A stretch of 64,000 nt of DNA, taken from positions 15,183,817 to 15,247,816 of the forward strand of contig NC_090699.1 in the NCBI RefSeq assembly GCF_040954835.1, given 5' to 3'. The notes beneath the pieces were generated by a model. The model did not search any database and was not told the origin of the DNA. It saw only the letters and a program-made list of their open reading frames with translations. Source of the stretch: Lepisosteus oculatus. Lineage: Eukaryota; Chordata; Actinopteri; Semionotiformes; Lepisosteidae. Every line of letters begins with the position of its first letter. Position 1 is the stretch's first letter. This document shows positions 9,215 to 20,580 of this stretch, piece by piece. Made by a program: the position numbers and the translations under genes.

Positions 9215-12200
9215 AAATGATTTCGCCCGGCAGCCTGCTGTCCGAAGAGCAGCTCCTGTGCTCGATCTGCCTGGATGTGTTCGCCAGCCCGGTCTCCCTC
9301 CCCTGCGGGCACAACTTCTGCCAGGCCTGTATCGGGGGGTACTGGGACAGCGGGGGTGCGTGTCAGTGCCCGCTGTGTAAGGAGGCGTTCGGCCGAAGAC
9401 CCAGTCTCCAGATTAACCGGACCTTGAGCGAGATCGCGGAGCAGTTCAAGGCCACGAGAAGCAGCCGCGCTGACGGGGGCGCCGCCGGCCCAGGGGAGGT
9501 GCCCTGTGACGTCTGCACTGCGGAGAAGCTCAGGGCGGTGAAGTCCTGCCTGGTGTGTCTGGCCTCCTACTGCGACGAGCACGTCCAGCCGCACCGCGAG
9601 GTCGGGAGACTGAGCAGGCACCGGCTGGTCGACCCAGCACGCAGCTTGAGGGACAAGCTGTGCAGGAAGCACGGCAGACAGCTGGAGCTGTTCTGCAGGA
9701 GAGACCAGGCTTTCATCTGTCGGCTGTGCACCAAGAAAGACCACCGGACACACAGCACTGTCCCCATAGAAGCACAAAGGCTGGAGCTTCAGGTTGGTGG
9801 AGATGTTCAATGTTGAAATGCGCAAGAGCAATGTCTGTGTTGATCTGTGCGCAAGCGCTTCTTAAACATGTGAGGTCAAGATGAAGTATGCTAATAAGAA
9901 ATATAATGCTTTTTTCATATATTGCTTAGATAAAATGATAACTTATTCATGCAATATAACGCCACCGCCCATATGACATAAAATTCTAAGATCAAATAGT
10001 TTTAATATCATCCTGAACTCCCTTGAGCGTTTCTTTGATCAGCACAATTTCAAATCTTAATCCTCCGCAGAAATTTGGCCGATTTGAAGCTCTGACTGCA
10101 TATCATGTTTTACTCCTTGTAAAGTTCTACCAGTCTGGACTATCTGATTCAGGAAGTGATGAATAGTCTGTGTGGTCCTGTGTTTTATTATGCTGCCTGC
10201 AGAATAATATGAGGAAGACACAGGCACAATTACAGCAGATGGCCCAGGACAGACTGAAGAAGGTGGAGGACGTCAAAAAATCTGTGAAACTCCACAAAGT
10301 GAGTCCTGTAATGAGCCTTGTCAAATCTTTCTGAGTGGGGTACTGCAGGGTTCACTGCTGGGGTCACTGCTCTCTCTGAGACAGTCCTGTCAGTGTTTCT
10401 GAGTGGGTACTGCAGGGCTCAGTGCTGGGGTCTCTGCTCTCTGAGACACAGTGAGTCCTGTCAGTCTTTCTGAGTGGGGTGCTGCAGGGGTCACAGACCT
10501 ATCTCTGCATCATCAAATACAGGATTGATTGGACGCACACTGTATACTTCAAAATATACTGATGGAAAAAAGAAACGCAACATTTCCTGGAAAGAGAATA
10601 CTACAGTTACTCTGTAGTATTTTCACAAAAAGTTGTCAATTTGGTTTAAGCCCTCTGACAAGTAATACAACTTGTTGTATTACAACTTGAAAGCTCATTA
10701 GGTGCTCTTTTACCCAATGAGGTCCAGGTGGAAAAATGCCTGATCAGGTCACCTTTAAAAAGGCCTTAATTCAAAGCTCAGATCACTGCAAGATAAAGGC
10801 CACACTTAGTCAGTTTTCTGTGCATTCCATAATGCCTCCAATGTCACCAGATGCAAGGGAGAGGGCCATTGGCATGCTGCAGGCAGGCATGTCATGTGCC
10901 AGCGTTGCCAGACACTATGGAGTAAGCCTCTCCACTGTGTCCCAGCTGCAGAGAAGGTTTCAGCAGACAGGCAGACTGCAGGTGGCTGCAGATAACCGTC
11001 CAAGATCGGGTCCCCTTGTGTGACCACACCAGAGCAGGGCCGACACATCAGACTGGTCCATCTGAGAGATCGTTTCAGATCTACCACCCGTACCGCTGCT
11101 GAAGCTGCCAGCAGACACAATGTCCGCATCAGTGACAGGACAGTGAGGCTCCATGCTGCTGGCCTTAGAACAAGGAGACCTGTCAGAGGCCCTCTGCTCA
11201 CACCTCCTAGACATCACACCCGACTGGCTTGGGCCAGACAGAGGCTGCGATGGACTCTCTCAGCCTGTTTCACACAGACGGGAAGGCCAGAGTGTGGAGG
11301 AAGGGGTGTTGCTTTTCTTTTTTCCATCCATTTATATTGCGACAAACCCTTGAAATGTGTTCCAGACAAGGCTGTGCTACCACAACATTTATTAATTAAC
11401 AACTTCTCAATATCTCCCCACAAAAGCCTTCATCGGGACAAAAGTGCATTAGCTTTTGGGCCAAAATTATTTTGTGTAATTAATGAATAGATTTCAGAGT
11501 ATATAGTGTGCATCCAGTCAGTCCTGTTTTTAGATTGCTTTTTTTGCGACAGCAATATTTGGGTTCTTTTCTTCTCTTTCTACCTTTCTCTGAGCACCCT
11601 AGGGGGCTGCAGCCCAGAGCTTGAGAAGCACTGGCTCAGATCATTTGGTTTCTTGAGGCTCATTGGATAGCACGCATCGGAGAATCCGATAGGAACTTCC
11701 TGCAGGTTTCGGCTGTTCAGAGATTTCCCTGGTTCTCCCGTCCGTGTCCTCTCGCCCCCTCAGCGCTGGGTGCAGAAAGAGATGAAGGACAGCGTGAAGC
11801 TGTGCACTGCGCTGGCCCACTGCGTGGAGAGGAGCCAGGCCGAGGTCATCAAAGCGCTGGAGGACAAGCAGAGGGCAGCCGAGGTGCAGGCTGAAGGCCT
11901 GATCAAGGAGCTGGAGCAGGAGATGGCCGCTATAAAGAGGAGGAATGCAGAGCTGGAGCAGCTCGCCCGCACCGAGGACCACCTCCTCTTCCTGCAGGTG
12001 AGAGGACGTGTGGAACATGCTTCACGCACTTTGGGGCAATCTGAAGGCAGACGTCAGCAAACAGGCAGGGGTCCAGGCTGTGACAACAGACAACTGAAGG
12101 AAATCCAAAGGGCAAAACCAGAGAGAGAAGGCAAAGTCCAAAACCTGAAAAAGGCACGAGAAAAAGGCCAAAAGGAAACAAACAAAAGTTGAAAAACCAA

Positions 12201-15200
12201 GCTGCACACTAGGGAACACAGAGACCAGGTGAGAACACACTCAGTCTGAGTGCCACAGAACAGCAAATGCAGGTCTTACATATTTGCCGGTGGTATTGAT
12301 TTCCTTCCTGACCTTGCTGTCATGGTAATTGATTGACAGGTGTGTTATTAGTTGTGTTTCAACGTGACTAGCAATCCCATGGCAGAAGCAGCTGTGATAC
12401 TATGGAGCAGACCACTGTCTGCTCCGTATGGACAACAGCTATTTGACCCCACAACTCACACTGGCAGCTCACTGAAGCTCAGCAGGTGTTAGCCTGGTCA
12501 GTACCTGGAGGGCAGACTCCTGGGAAAGCTAGGGTTGCTGCTGGAAGAGGTGTTAGTGGGGCCAGTAGGGGGCGCTCACCCTGCGGTCTGTGTGGGTCCT
12601 AATGCCCAAGTATAGTGATGGGGACACTATGCTGTAAAAAGGCACCGTCCTTTGGCTGAAACTGAGGTCCTGACTCTCTGTGGTCATTAGAAATCCCAGG
12701 GTGTTTCTCGAAAAGAGTAGGGGTGTTACGCCGGTGTTCTGGCCAAATTTCCACCTGTCCTTTACCAGTCATGGCCTTCTAATAACCCCCCTCTCAGAAC
12801 TGGCTTCTTCACTCTGCTCTCCTCCCCACTGAGAGCTGGTGTGTGTGAGCAGACTGGAGCATCATCCAGGTGGGGCTGCACACTGGTGCTGGTGGAGGGG
12901 ATCCCCATTACCTGTAAAGCACTATATAAGTGTGAGGAATTATTATGTCTACAATAAAACCCAGTCTAGCATTTAGAAGGCAGTGCTTCTGAGACCTGGA
13001 TGTCCACTGAGTAATGCGAGAGTGAGATTTAACAACAGCTCTTACATTTGCTTGCTTCATTCATGCCCCAGCTGGGAATAATTCTCCACCACTTGAAAGA
13101 TAACCTTTCAATGTGGGCTGTTTTGGTTCTGTTAGCTGAGGACAGAAGGCTTTTATAAGCAGTTCAGGAGAATAGCACAACTGCGATGACAGGTAGGGGC
13201 TGATTAGTGGTGGCGTTAATTAGATCATTGTAAAAGTGCGTCACTCTAATGCTCTTGTTACCAAAATGATAGTCAAATTCAAAGTCTAGTCAAAAGTCCT
13301 GAGTGTAAAATGTAGCATTTGCTCCACTGTCTCCACCCTGTAGTCTAGTGAGAGGATCGCTAGCTTCTTGACAACAAAACAGTGGTGTCTTACTATATAA
13401 CTTTACAGCAACATTATGTGGTATTAAGTGCAGAGGAAAGTGCTGTGAAGCAGAGGAATGAGACGTCAGAAAACTAAGGCGGGGGGGCATCCCATAATCC
13501 TCAGTCTTACAACATATGGCGAGCCACAGGGGACACACAGTACATAACAACAACTCACAATGCTGAATCTCTCCTCTCTCTCTACTCTAGTGTTTCCCCT
13601 CCCTGTGCTCTCCTCCACAAACCAAGGAGTGGTCCAGCATCACTCTCCCCACAGAGCCTAGTGCGGACTCCTCTTGGGAAGCTCTGACCCACCTGGAGGA
13701 GAGATTCCTGGAAGAGCTAAGGAAGTTGAAAAACAAGGGTTTGTATTCTGTGTGAGACCTGACCAACTGAAACAGGCTTTCACGCTTGGAGGGTCTAACT
13801 TTGAGTGACTCTGATACTCATCAGAAACAGGCTGTGCTCTGAAATCCAAAACCACCCACAGACTTAACCTGCACAACAAGTATCTGAAGAAATAACACAG
13901 GTGCTGTTAAACTCTTTGACGTCAGTGCAATCAGATGGTGCTGTTTGTTTTTTTCTGTGGAACTCGTCCAGCTGTTTCTTGAGAGAAGTCAGGGTATCAG
14001 CTTCAACAACACGGCAGCTTGTTCTACCCTCCTGCCACCCTCTGTGTAAAGCAGAGCCTCCTGTCCTGACTGAGGGATCTCCTCCAGCTGCTTTTTGAGA
14101 GAAGTTTGGGTATTGGTTTCAAAAACGTGGCTGGACTACTTGCTCCACACTCCCACCACCTTGGTTTCTTTCAAGATATGGCTGTCAGCTTTATATTGTA
14201 GCATTTCTATCTTTATTAGCTAATAGCAAGCAAATCAAATATATTAAATAAGAATCAGATTTAATTTTAATAATTCTCCTTCCTTACTTCTTTATATTTA
14301 GCATAGGCACAAGGCACAAAGTCACACTGTACAAACACCCGAAATGCCACCCAGACTACACAGTTAGACTCAATGCAGAATCACAGGAGGCTGAGGCTCA
14401 AAACCACCGTGTTTCTTCTTCAAACTCATGGCTCGCAACTTTTGTGGGCTTTGATCAGAGTTGAGGGAGACTTAAATACTAAAGCATTCAGTGTGTCATT
14501 CTGGGCACTTGGTTGAGTCCAGCCCTTTACTCACTGTACCCAGGACTAAATCTCAGCCTTTTGGTGACTATAGTTTTTCTGTCTTTGCTTCTTTGCTATG
14601 TAATGCCCTTCCTCTGACTCTTTAAGAAACAAATTCTTTGAGTCTCTTCAAAAACAAACTCAAAACCCATGTTTTTACCAGGGCCTGTGTCTGATTGCCC
14701 TATATTATATCCTTTATGTTCTTGATGGGATAGATCAAGCTGAATTGTAAGACCAGCGTGTTCAGTGGTCATGATTAAGAGCCTGTGTCTTCCCAGGACC
14801 TCAGGACAACCCTGCCAGGAGAAGGTCATCGTGCAGCTGGAGAACAATGGTCCTGTCTTACATGTGGACGGTCATTCTCACTGCTGTACTGCTCGGCTTC
14901 TGTGAGTATTGAGGAGAACGACAGTGTTCTCTTCCTGTCTGGAATGGAGTGTGGGGTAGCGTGTTTGAGAACTAGTAAATCTGTAATACTGCACTGAAAT
15001 GTTTGAATTGGGATATTTTTTGTCACTGTTAGCATTATTCAGCAGTTCGGTCAAATTCCAGTAATGATTAAATGAGACAACGAATATAAAGGGACAGCAG
15101 TATTTATAGTCCAGGTGACTAGCTGCGTCAGCATGCTTAGGCTGCAAAGGAACAAGTAATAGGTTTATTCCATGCTGAAATGGAATAACTTCCACCTTTC

Positions 15201-17472
15201 CAGCATGGAATAAACCTACTACTTGTTCCTTTGCAGCAGTATTTATTCTTTAGCATGAACTTGCCTAGCTGAGGAAGTGACAGTGTTGAATGAAGATCAG
15301 TGCTGTCACAGATCACCTTTTACTTTATTAGGAATGAACCAGGGAGGCAGCCAAGAGAGTGAAGTAGGGAGAGTATCAGCAGTATCAGCACTAGCCAGCT
15401 CTCTAGAATCCTAGTGATCACGTGTTATAGCAATCATTCATGATGGTACAAGATACAGTATAAACTGACAATTTAAATATGCCATATCAATATTAATGGT
15501 CTTTTTGTTCTGGACTTTTTATTCCACGTGTTCAGTATTTCTAAGCTGGCGACGCTTGAACTGTGTATCTTTGCAGATGCTCACACTCATATGCAAAAGC
15601 AGACCCCACAAGATGAAATGAGAAATGCACAAATCTCCTCCACCAGCGTGAGGATGGGTAAGCACAGTGGTTTGCAATGTTTGGGCAGTTTATATGGGGA
15701 AGACAGTAAACCCGCTGGCTGGAATGTTAGGGGTCCTAGTTAAGAGGATAGAGCCTTTTTGCCCATCACAGGACACACATTCACAGCAGGGCCAATTATC
15801 CCTGAAGTCAATTCACCTACCCGCTTTGGAGAGTCTTGGGAGGAAATCAGAGCACCTGGAGGAAACCCAGGTAAACACGGGGCGAACATACAAACTCCAT
15901 GCAGATAGCACCCCAGGAATTGAAGCCGGGGCCCGAGCACTGCTAATCACTGTGCCGTGTGCATTACCATTGAGCCTTTCAGTGACAGAATAACAAGAGA
16001 CACATTCCATCGCCTTCCCTAATCTCCATCCTGTTGAGAACCTGGGGAAACAGTGGCACACAATCCACTCTCTCTCTTATTTAGTGTAATTCCATTACTG
16101 TGTCTCCTCTTCTCTGTCATCTAAAAAAGGAGCCATGACATTCTCTGATTTCCTCAGGTAACATTTTCCTGGTAAACATAGCTGCTTCTTCCTCTATTAC
16201 CGGCAGCTGCCTGTATTCAAAATCGAAGACATTTTCACGGAGAGATGAGTTTCTCGCTTTTCTCAGGCACAATATTGCTGAAAAAAGTCTGTACATTTAT
16301 TTCCGTCTCAGTAGCTGCATGAAATCCTAACAAAGGTGACAGAGTGGTGAGAGGTGCAGTAGAGAGACAAGCAAAGCAAAGGAAAGTCCCGGGTGTGAGA
16401 CCAATATGCGTAGGCGAGTGGAAGAGTGCAAGATTAGGATCTAACCTTCATTCCAGACCTCTATTTCAAACTCCATAGATATTCCCTTCCATGTTCTCTT
16501 CAAAATAATCATAATGAGGTATATTGTACAAGTGCATCGTAAAGCCTCAGAATCAATCATCCATAGTGCACAGGTTCCTGGACCTGTTGCTTTTTTGTGT
16601 AGGGATCACATTGCACTTGACAACATGAATTGTAACTCCTGTGGATCACCACTGCTTGCATTGGCTTATTAAAAATTCTTGAATTTCCGCAGAATAAAAG
16701 AGAAACCAGCAAAGTTTCAGAAGTAGACAGTAGAAGCAGGACAGAACGAGAATCTAAGACGTTTGTACCCATATTTGCATTTATATTCCATCAAAAATGT
16801 AAGTTGCATTTGTCACACTGAGGTTTCCAGGCAGAACTCGGTTGCTGATGTTTCTAAATCATTTGATGTTGTATTATTGGAGAGATGGTTTTACCACGTC
16901 TGTCTCCTCTCTGCCCCACAGTCAATGTGACTCTGGACTCCAGTACTGCTCATCCCAGTCTCATCCTGTCTGAGGATGGGAAACAGGTGAGACTGGGAGA
17001 CGCACCACAGGATCTCCCTGACAATCCAGAGAGATTCGACCAAGACTTCTGTGTCCTGGGCGCGGAGGGTTTCACCTCGGGGAGACACTACTGGGAGGTG
17101 GAGGTGGGGGACAAGACGGAGTGGGATTTGGGAGTGGCCAGAGAGTCCGTGGACCGTAAGGGAGAGATCACGTTGAGCCCAGAGGATGGGTACTGAAGTA
17201 TTTGGCTCAAGAATGGAAAGGAGTATCAGGCACTTACTGACAATGCTGTTGCTCTGCCCCTGAGCACGAGGCCCCGGAAGGTGGGGGTGTATGTGGACTA
17301 TGAGGGGGGGCAGGTGTCCTTTTACAACGTGGAGGCCAGCTCTCATATCTACACCTTCATGGCCTCCTTCACTGAGAAGCTCTACCCATACTTCAGCCCT
17401 GGTCTCAACAGCGATGGTAAAAATTCTGCCCCACTGATAATCTCTTCTCCTGCACACATAAAGAATAAATAA
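9215..17472 (+). CDS. TRIM-family protein, RING-B-box-coiled coil-TM-PRY/SPRY, with in-frame stop
   Basis: Likely a TRIM E3 ubiquitin ligase of the fish TRIM16/25-like group. Exons: 9215-9792 (ATG 9217), 10203-10298, 11764-11997, 13591-13738, 14797-14901, 15577-15657, 16922-17472. All have AG/GT borders and compatible phases, giving 597 codons in total. RING ligands are C15, C18, C30, H32, C35, C38, C51 and C54. B-box 1 starts near C97 and B-box 2 near residues 145-185. Exons 2-3 encode a coiled coil, exon 5 a hydrophobic helix (about 368-388) and exon 7 PRY-SPRY. Codon 505 is TGA (17194-17196) in place of the Trp of the GYW motif, so the protein would lose about 91 residues. This could be a pseudogene, a null allele or a base error. 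The exon 4 donor (GTTTGT) is weak. A 5' UTR exon is implied by the acceptor at 9214. AATAAA overlaps the region of the final stop (17464-17469). Confidence 0.85.
10299..10497 (+). repeat. Short tandem repeat abutting the TRIM exon 2 donor
   Basis: About 2.5 copies of a 70-80 bp unit reading GTGAGTCCTGT, TTCTGAGTGGGG(T)ACTGC, AGGG(T/C)TCA(C/G)TGCTGGGGTC, TGCTCTCTGAGACA. The first unit begins with the exon 2 splice donor itself, and GTGAGTCCTGTCAG recurs at about 10450. The string also resembles a LINE reverse-transcriptase motif when translated, but it is too short to call. Confidence 0.55.
10556..11335 (+). mobile_element. Internally deleted Tc1-like transposon in TRIM intron 2
   Basis: The left end TACTGATGGAAAAAAG (about 10556) matches, in reverse complement, the right end near 11308-11335 (CTTTTTTCCATC...TATA). 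A transposase start at 10832 reads [17 protein letters not shown] and contains the N-terminal helix-turn-helix region. A one-base shift near 11010-11020 moves the continuation [18 protein letters not shown] into another frame. The sequence breaks at about 11265, before the catalytic DDE region, and rejoins close to the right end. At about 780 bp it is half the usual Tc1 length and non-functional. Confidence 0.75.
12433..12947 (+). mobile_element. 5S-type SINE in TRIM intron 3
   Basis: The 5S-derived head covers about 12440-12550 (AGCTCAGCAGG, GTACCTGGAGGGCAGAC). The body has the shared GGTGTTAGTGGGGCC segment and the 3' end AGCACTATATAAGTGTGAGG with a short ATTATT tail. It has several small deletions relative to the copy at 61-645. 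Confidence 0.8.
13965..14160 (-). mobile_element. CR1-like LINE ORF remnants in TRIM intron 4
   Basis: Two successive decayed blocks, read on the minus strand, match the cleaner copy at 55076-55200, whose translation contains FTKRVVGVWNKLPSHVV and KKQLDEI. That resembles the C-terminus of CR1-clade reverse-transcriptase proteins. Family assignment is by motif only. Confidence 0.5.
14797..14901 (+). CDS. TRIM exon 5: predicted transmembrane exon
   Basis: This 105-bp exon is phase 1 at both ends, with a good acceptor (TCTTCCCAG) and a strong donor (GTGAGT). Read in the frame set by exons 1-4 it gives a basic stretch ([10 protein letters not shown]) followed by [18 protein letters not shown], long enough to span a membrane when joined to YA from the next exon. 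The basic flank on the N-terminal side predicts a cytosolic RING half and an SPRY on the luminal or outer side. The exon call rests on phase and splice sites only. Confidence 0.6.
15113..15240. mobile_element. Penelope-like terminal inverted pair in TRIM intron 5
   Basis: GGAACAAGTAATAGGTTTAT at about 15149 is mirrored by ATAAACCTACTACTTGTTCC ending at about 15230. The arms (15145-15180 and 15197-15236) are about 36 bp with a short spacer. The upstream CTAGCTGCGTCAGCATGC matches the end block of the other copies. The ribozyme core is missing from this copy. Confidence 0.6.
15750..15960 (-). mobile_element. tRNA-headed SINE (family 1), TRIM intron 6
   Basis: The reverse complement contains the family marks: a TGGGGTGCTATCTGCATGGA segment, a TTTCCTCC...GTGCTC segment, AATTGGC and GGCCCTG. 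The copy is decayed and partial, lacking the 3' ATGGATGG end. Confidence 0.65.
16922..17472 (+). pseudogene. TRIM exon 7: PRY-SPRY (B30.2) with premature TGA
   Basis: The frame after the acceptor at 16920-16921 starts VNVTLD and continues with PRY/SPRY marks: [38 protein letters not shown] and W-x-LGVA. At 17194 the expected Trp codon of GYW is TGA. The frame then stays open through [26 protein letters not shown] and LYPYFSPGL to TAA at 17470-17472. A single base change accounts for the break and there is no frameshift, so the lesion is recent or a base-calling error. Confidence 0.8.
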
Positions 17473-17572
17473 CAGGTTATCTCTGGAACAGGCAGCAGGA
17501 ATTTAAGCCAAAGAGAGTACTAAACTCACATATTGAAGTGGACCATACCAAAGTGTCATGGCATTATTAAAA

Positions 17573-18180
17573 CTGAGAGGGTGGCACAGCAGCACATTGC
17601 TGCCTCACAGTGCAGAGGCGTTTGTATGTTTCCATGTGTTCACCCAGATTGTGTGCAGGTTACATTCTGTGTGCCTGCCCTGTGAAGAAAGATATAAGAT
17701 GTGAAGAAGGAGTTAACTGAGTCCTTTCTGCATGAGGACTGGACTTTTAAGTAACAGGCTTAGGGTTGTGGCAGCAAAGGGGGATAACTGATAAGGATTC
17801 CAGAGGCCAGCTAGGAACCCCCCCAGGGAAGGAAACCTAACTCTGACCATTAAGAGTGACCAAAGTCTGTGAACTGGCCGGACACCGTGACCTCCCCCCA
17901 TTACCATGGTAACGAGCTACGTCAGAAGCGGCAGAAAAGGGCTCTATAAACTGGACGTTTTGTACCAGTATTTCGAACAGTACTTCGGTTTTATTGTTCC
18001 TTGCACGCAATAAAACTCACCTGTTTAAACTTCATCTTGGGATCCAGAACTGATTTGTCTGTTACAACACCTGTAATGGACTGGTGCCCCATCCAGGGTG
18101 TATCCTGCCTTGTTCCCGTTGCTTCCTGGGATATTCTTTGCCTCCCCTGTGACAATGAAATGGTAGAAGCAGTTTGAAAA
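17573..18180 (+). mobile_element. tRNA-headed SINE (family 1) split by an LTR
   Basis: The left part (17573-17682) carries GGTGGCACAGCAGCACATTG and reaches TGTGCCTGCCCTG. The right part (18070-18180) resumes with AATGGACTGGTGCCCCATCC and TGCTTCCTGGGATA, ending near GAAATGG. The two parts join exactly as in intact copies once the 387-bp LTR and one CCTG are removed. Confidence 0.75.
17683..18069 (+). mobile_element. Solo LTR of an endogenous retrovirus-like element
   Basis: The segment starts TG (TGAAGAAAG) and ends CA (TTACAACA), flanked on both sides by CCTG, a 4-bp target-site duplication. It holds a TATA-like CTCTATAAA near 17943 and an AATAAA signal near 18009, in the order expected of an LTR (U3-R-U5). 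No internal genes are attached. A 4-bp duplication is typical of gammaretrovirus-like integrases, but the family cannot be named from the LTR. Confidence 0.7.
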
Positions 18181-20580
18181 TGGGAACACAAGCTGACAAA
18201 ATCCTCTCTTAAAACTGAAAAGTTTGTCAAAATGTCAATTGAAATTCCTGTGTTAACAACTCATTTTGTTACAGGAATTCCAAAGTAGATCTTAACCGAA
18301 CTTTGTGGTCTGTATCAATATCTCTCAAGTATCACTGTATATTGACGTTTTTAAGTACTTAAATGTAGTAAAATGTGTTGAAATATTGTAAATTTATACA
18401 CTTTGAACTGTGCGTTTACTGTATGTATGAAATGAATCATTGCTGCTAACTCTTTTTTGACTTTATTGCATTTTACAGTAGCCCTGTGGTCCCTGGTGAC
18501 ATGACAATGTTAAATTAAATAGTAAAACATCTCTCTATCCAAGTTTATATCACCCTACCAGTAATGAATATTAGGTACGGAATAAAAACCTAATGGTCTC
18601 CCCTTGTTTCACTTCTAATGCAGAAAGCATCAAACTGAATGAAAAGAAAAGTATGATACCCACCAACGAGCTTTCTTCCCTCCTTCTCCTGATCTTTTAA
18701 GAAAGCTTGTGTTCTCTATTCTAGTCCATGACTTACCATTCTTTTCCATTCGTTAGAGTCTGCGTTGTCCCCATATTTTGAAACGTTGGAGCTTGTTTTA
18801 AACTGCACTTAAAGACAACCAGACTACAGAATACCAGCCGAGAGAGAGTTTATGGTGAAACTGCACAGCTCCACCACATCTGGAGTTCTGTAGAGAACTC
18901 TGGGTACCACCCTGCCACCTAGACTATATATTATATAATCTATAGATTTTATTGTGGCAGTCCTCCCTCCAAAGAGGTGTTGCCTGACAGAACCATATGC
19001 TGCAGACAGCTCCCTTTTTATTGTTTATTTTTAATTGTAATAGCCCCTGGGTCTATCTGTGTCTTGGTTCAAAACCCAGTACATGTACATGTACAGATCC
19101 TATCACTGTTCTGTCAACACACAGTAACTTGGAAAATGAGGCTGGTGGAACTCAACATGCAAAAGCTAAAGACCTATATTGTTTAATAATTCATCTTAAT
19201 ATGTATATTAAAATGAGTCATGGTGCAATCTTTCATCCATCCATCTACTTTTAAAGACGCTTTATCTGGTATGGGGTCACTGGGGAGCCAGAGCCAATCC
19301 CAGCAAGCACAAGCACACAGTCACATTAGTGAAAATGTTCCTAGAAGCCGTTTAGCTTACTAGCCTGCCTTTGGACTATGGAGTTAATGCAGTCTTACTC
19401 TATTTAGTACTAGAACTCTATATACATGAACATCACTCATTATCATAATAGGATGAAATGTTCTTCAGAATCATACTCACTTGCAGGATTTACATAGCAG
19501 AAATGTACGCTCTGGGCCTCTGATTAGGAATTGATTGTTCAGTTCTTGCACAAAGGCACACTTTCTGTCATCAAGGTAAGTAGTGAGGAATCAAAATGTG
19601 TAATGACGTGCTCCACAATACTTTTTTTGCATCACAAATGTTTCCACAAACACCATCAACTTAGAAAGGAAGAGGTGGTGACGGATCATTATGTTTAATC
19701 CATCAGAACCATGTCTGTGTGACAGAGGAAATCTGAAGAAAAGAGGATTCAACTGAGCCCCAAAGATGGATCAGACCACAGACAGTAGTGAGGAGGATCT
19801 TCTACCTTTATTCTCAGTGTACACAGTGGGAGCTCCATGGAGCACAGGAATCTCGACGAATAGGACCAAGCACCTGGCATTAAATATACTTTCAGCTGGA
19901 GGTGGCTGGCTGACTATTGCCCACCTCTACTGTGAGTTTCTGACTAAGTGGTTAATAAATTGTGCGTTGCAGAAACTGAACATCATTTAGCCCTCCCACC
20001 TACCCTGCATGATTATATCAGACTACACCCCATAATACTTCCACTCTAGTGTTCTTCATCACAGGAGCCTATGACAAAATAAGGGAGTTACCGTGGCAAC
20101 CCCAGGACTTGGGGCGAGGTGGGGTGGGGGGGAGTGATGACCTTGGCGTCCTTTACTTGAGCCTGTGTGAGTAGTAACCCTCCCCCCCACGGAGATTTTA
20201 AGGAGGCCAGTGTCTTCCAGCCCTTATCTGTATGTTTTGATACAGCTACCCACCAAGTTCCTTCCATCAAGGCCACCTTAACATCTTCTAAACATTCTCA
20301 CGGGAAAGGGGCATGAGGAATGGGGGCACTGCATGTACTGTACTGTATATCAGCTTTCATGCAGCTGTCACGGAATTTGAAGCTTACGCAGAAGCGACAG
20401 AAAAGGACAGACATTGCAGAATATGAATGTGCTATTAGGACAGCAAAAATGATCATCGCTAACCAATCCCAAAATCATTATTAGTATCAATCAATACTAC
20501 AGTTTCAATCAATATTAGCCATTCTATCAATATTCATGAGTAGAATGCATGTGCACTGATTAAAAAACATACTTATACAG
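18180..20580. other. No gene recognised
   Basis: AT-rich sequence with no frame carrying a recognisable domain. A decayed minus-strand fragment of the family 1 SINE lies at about 19235-19340 (CCATCCATCTACTTTTAAA, CCAATCCCAGCAAGCA). The remainder appears unique. Confidence 0.5.

Noticed and set aside
10330-10500. LINE reverse-transcriptase fragment ([12 protein letters not shown]-like translation)
   Set aside because: The match is about 12 residues, repeats tandemly, and has no flanking reverse-transcriptase sequence.
17194-17196. Selenocysteine codon in the TRIM SPRY
   Set aside because: The position is an invariant Trp in the family and no SECIS-like hairpin was noticed downstream. A simple TGG-to-TGA change is more likely.
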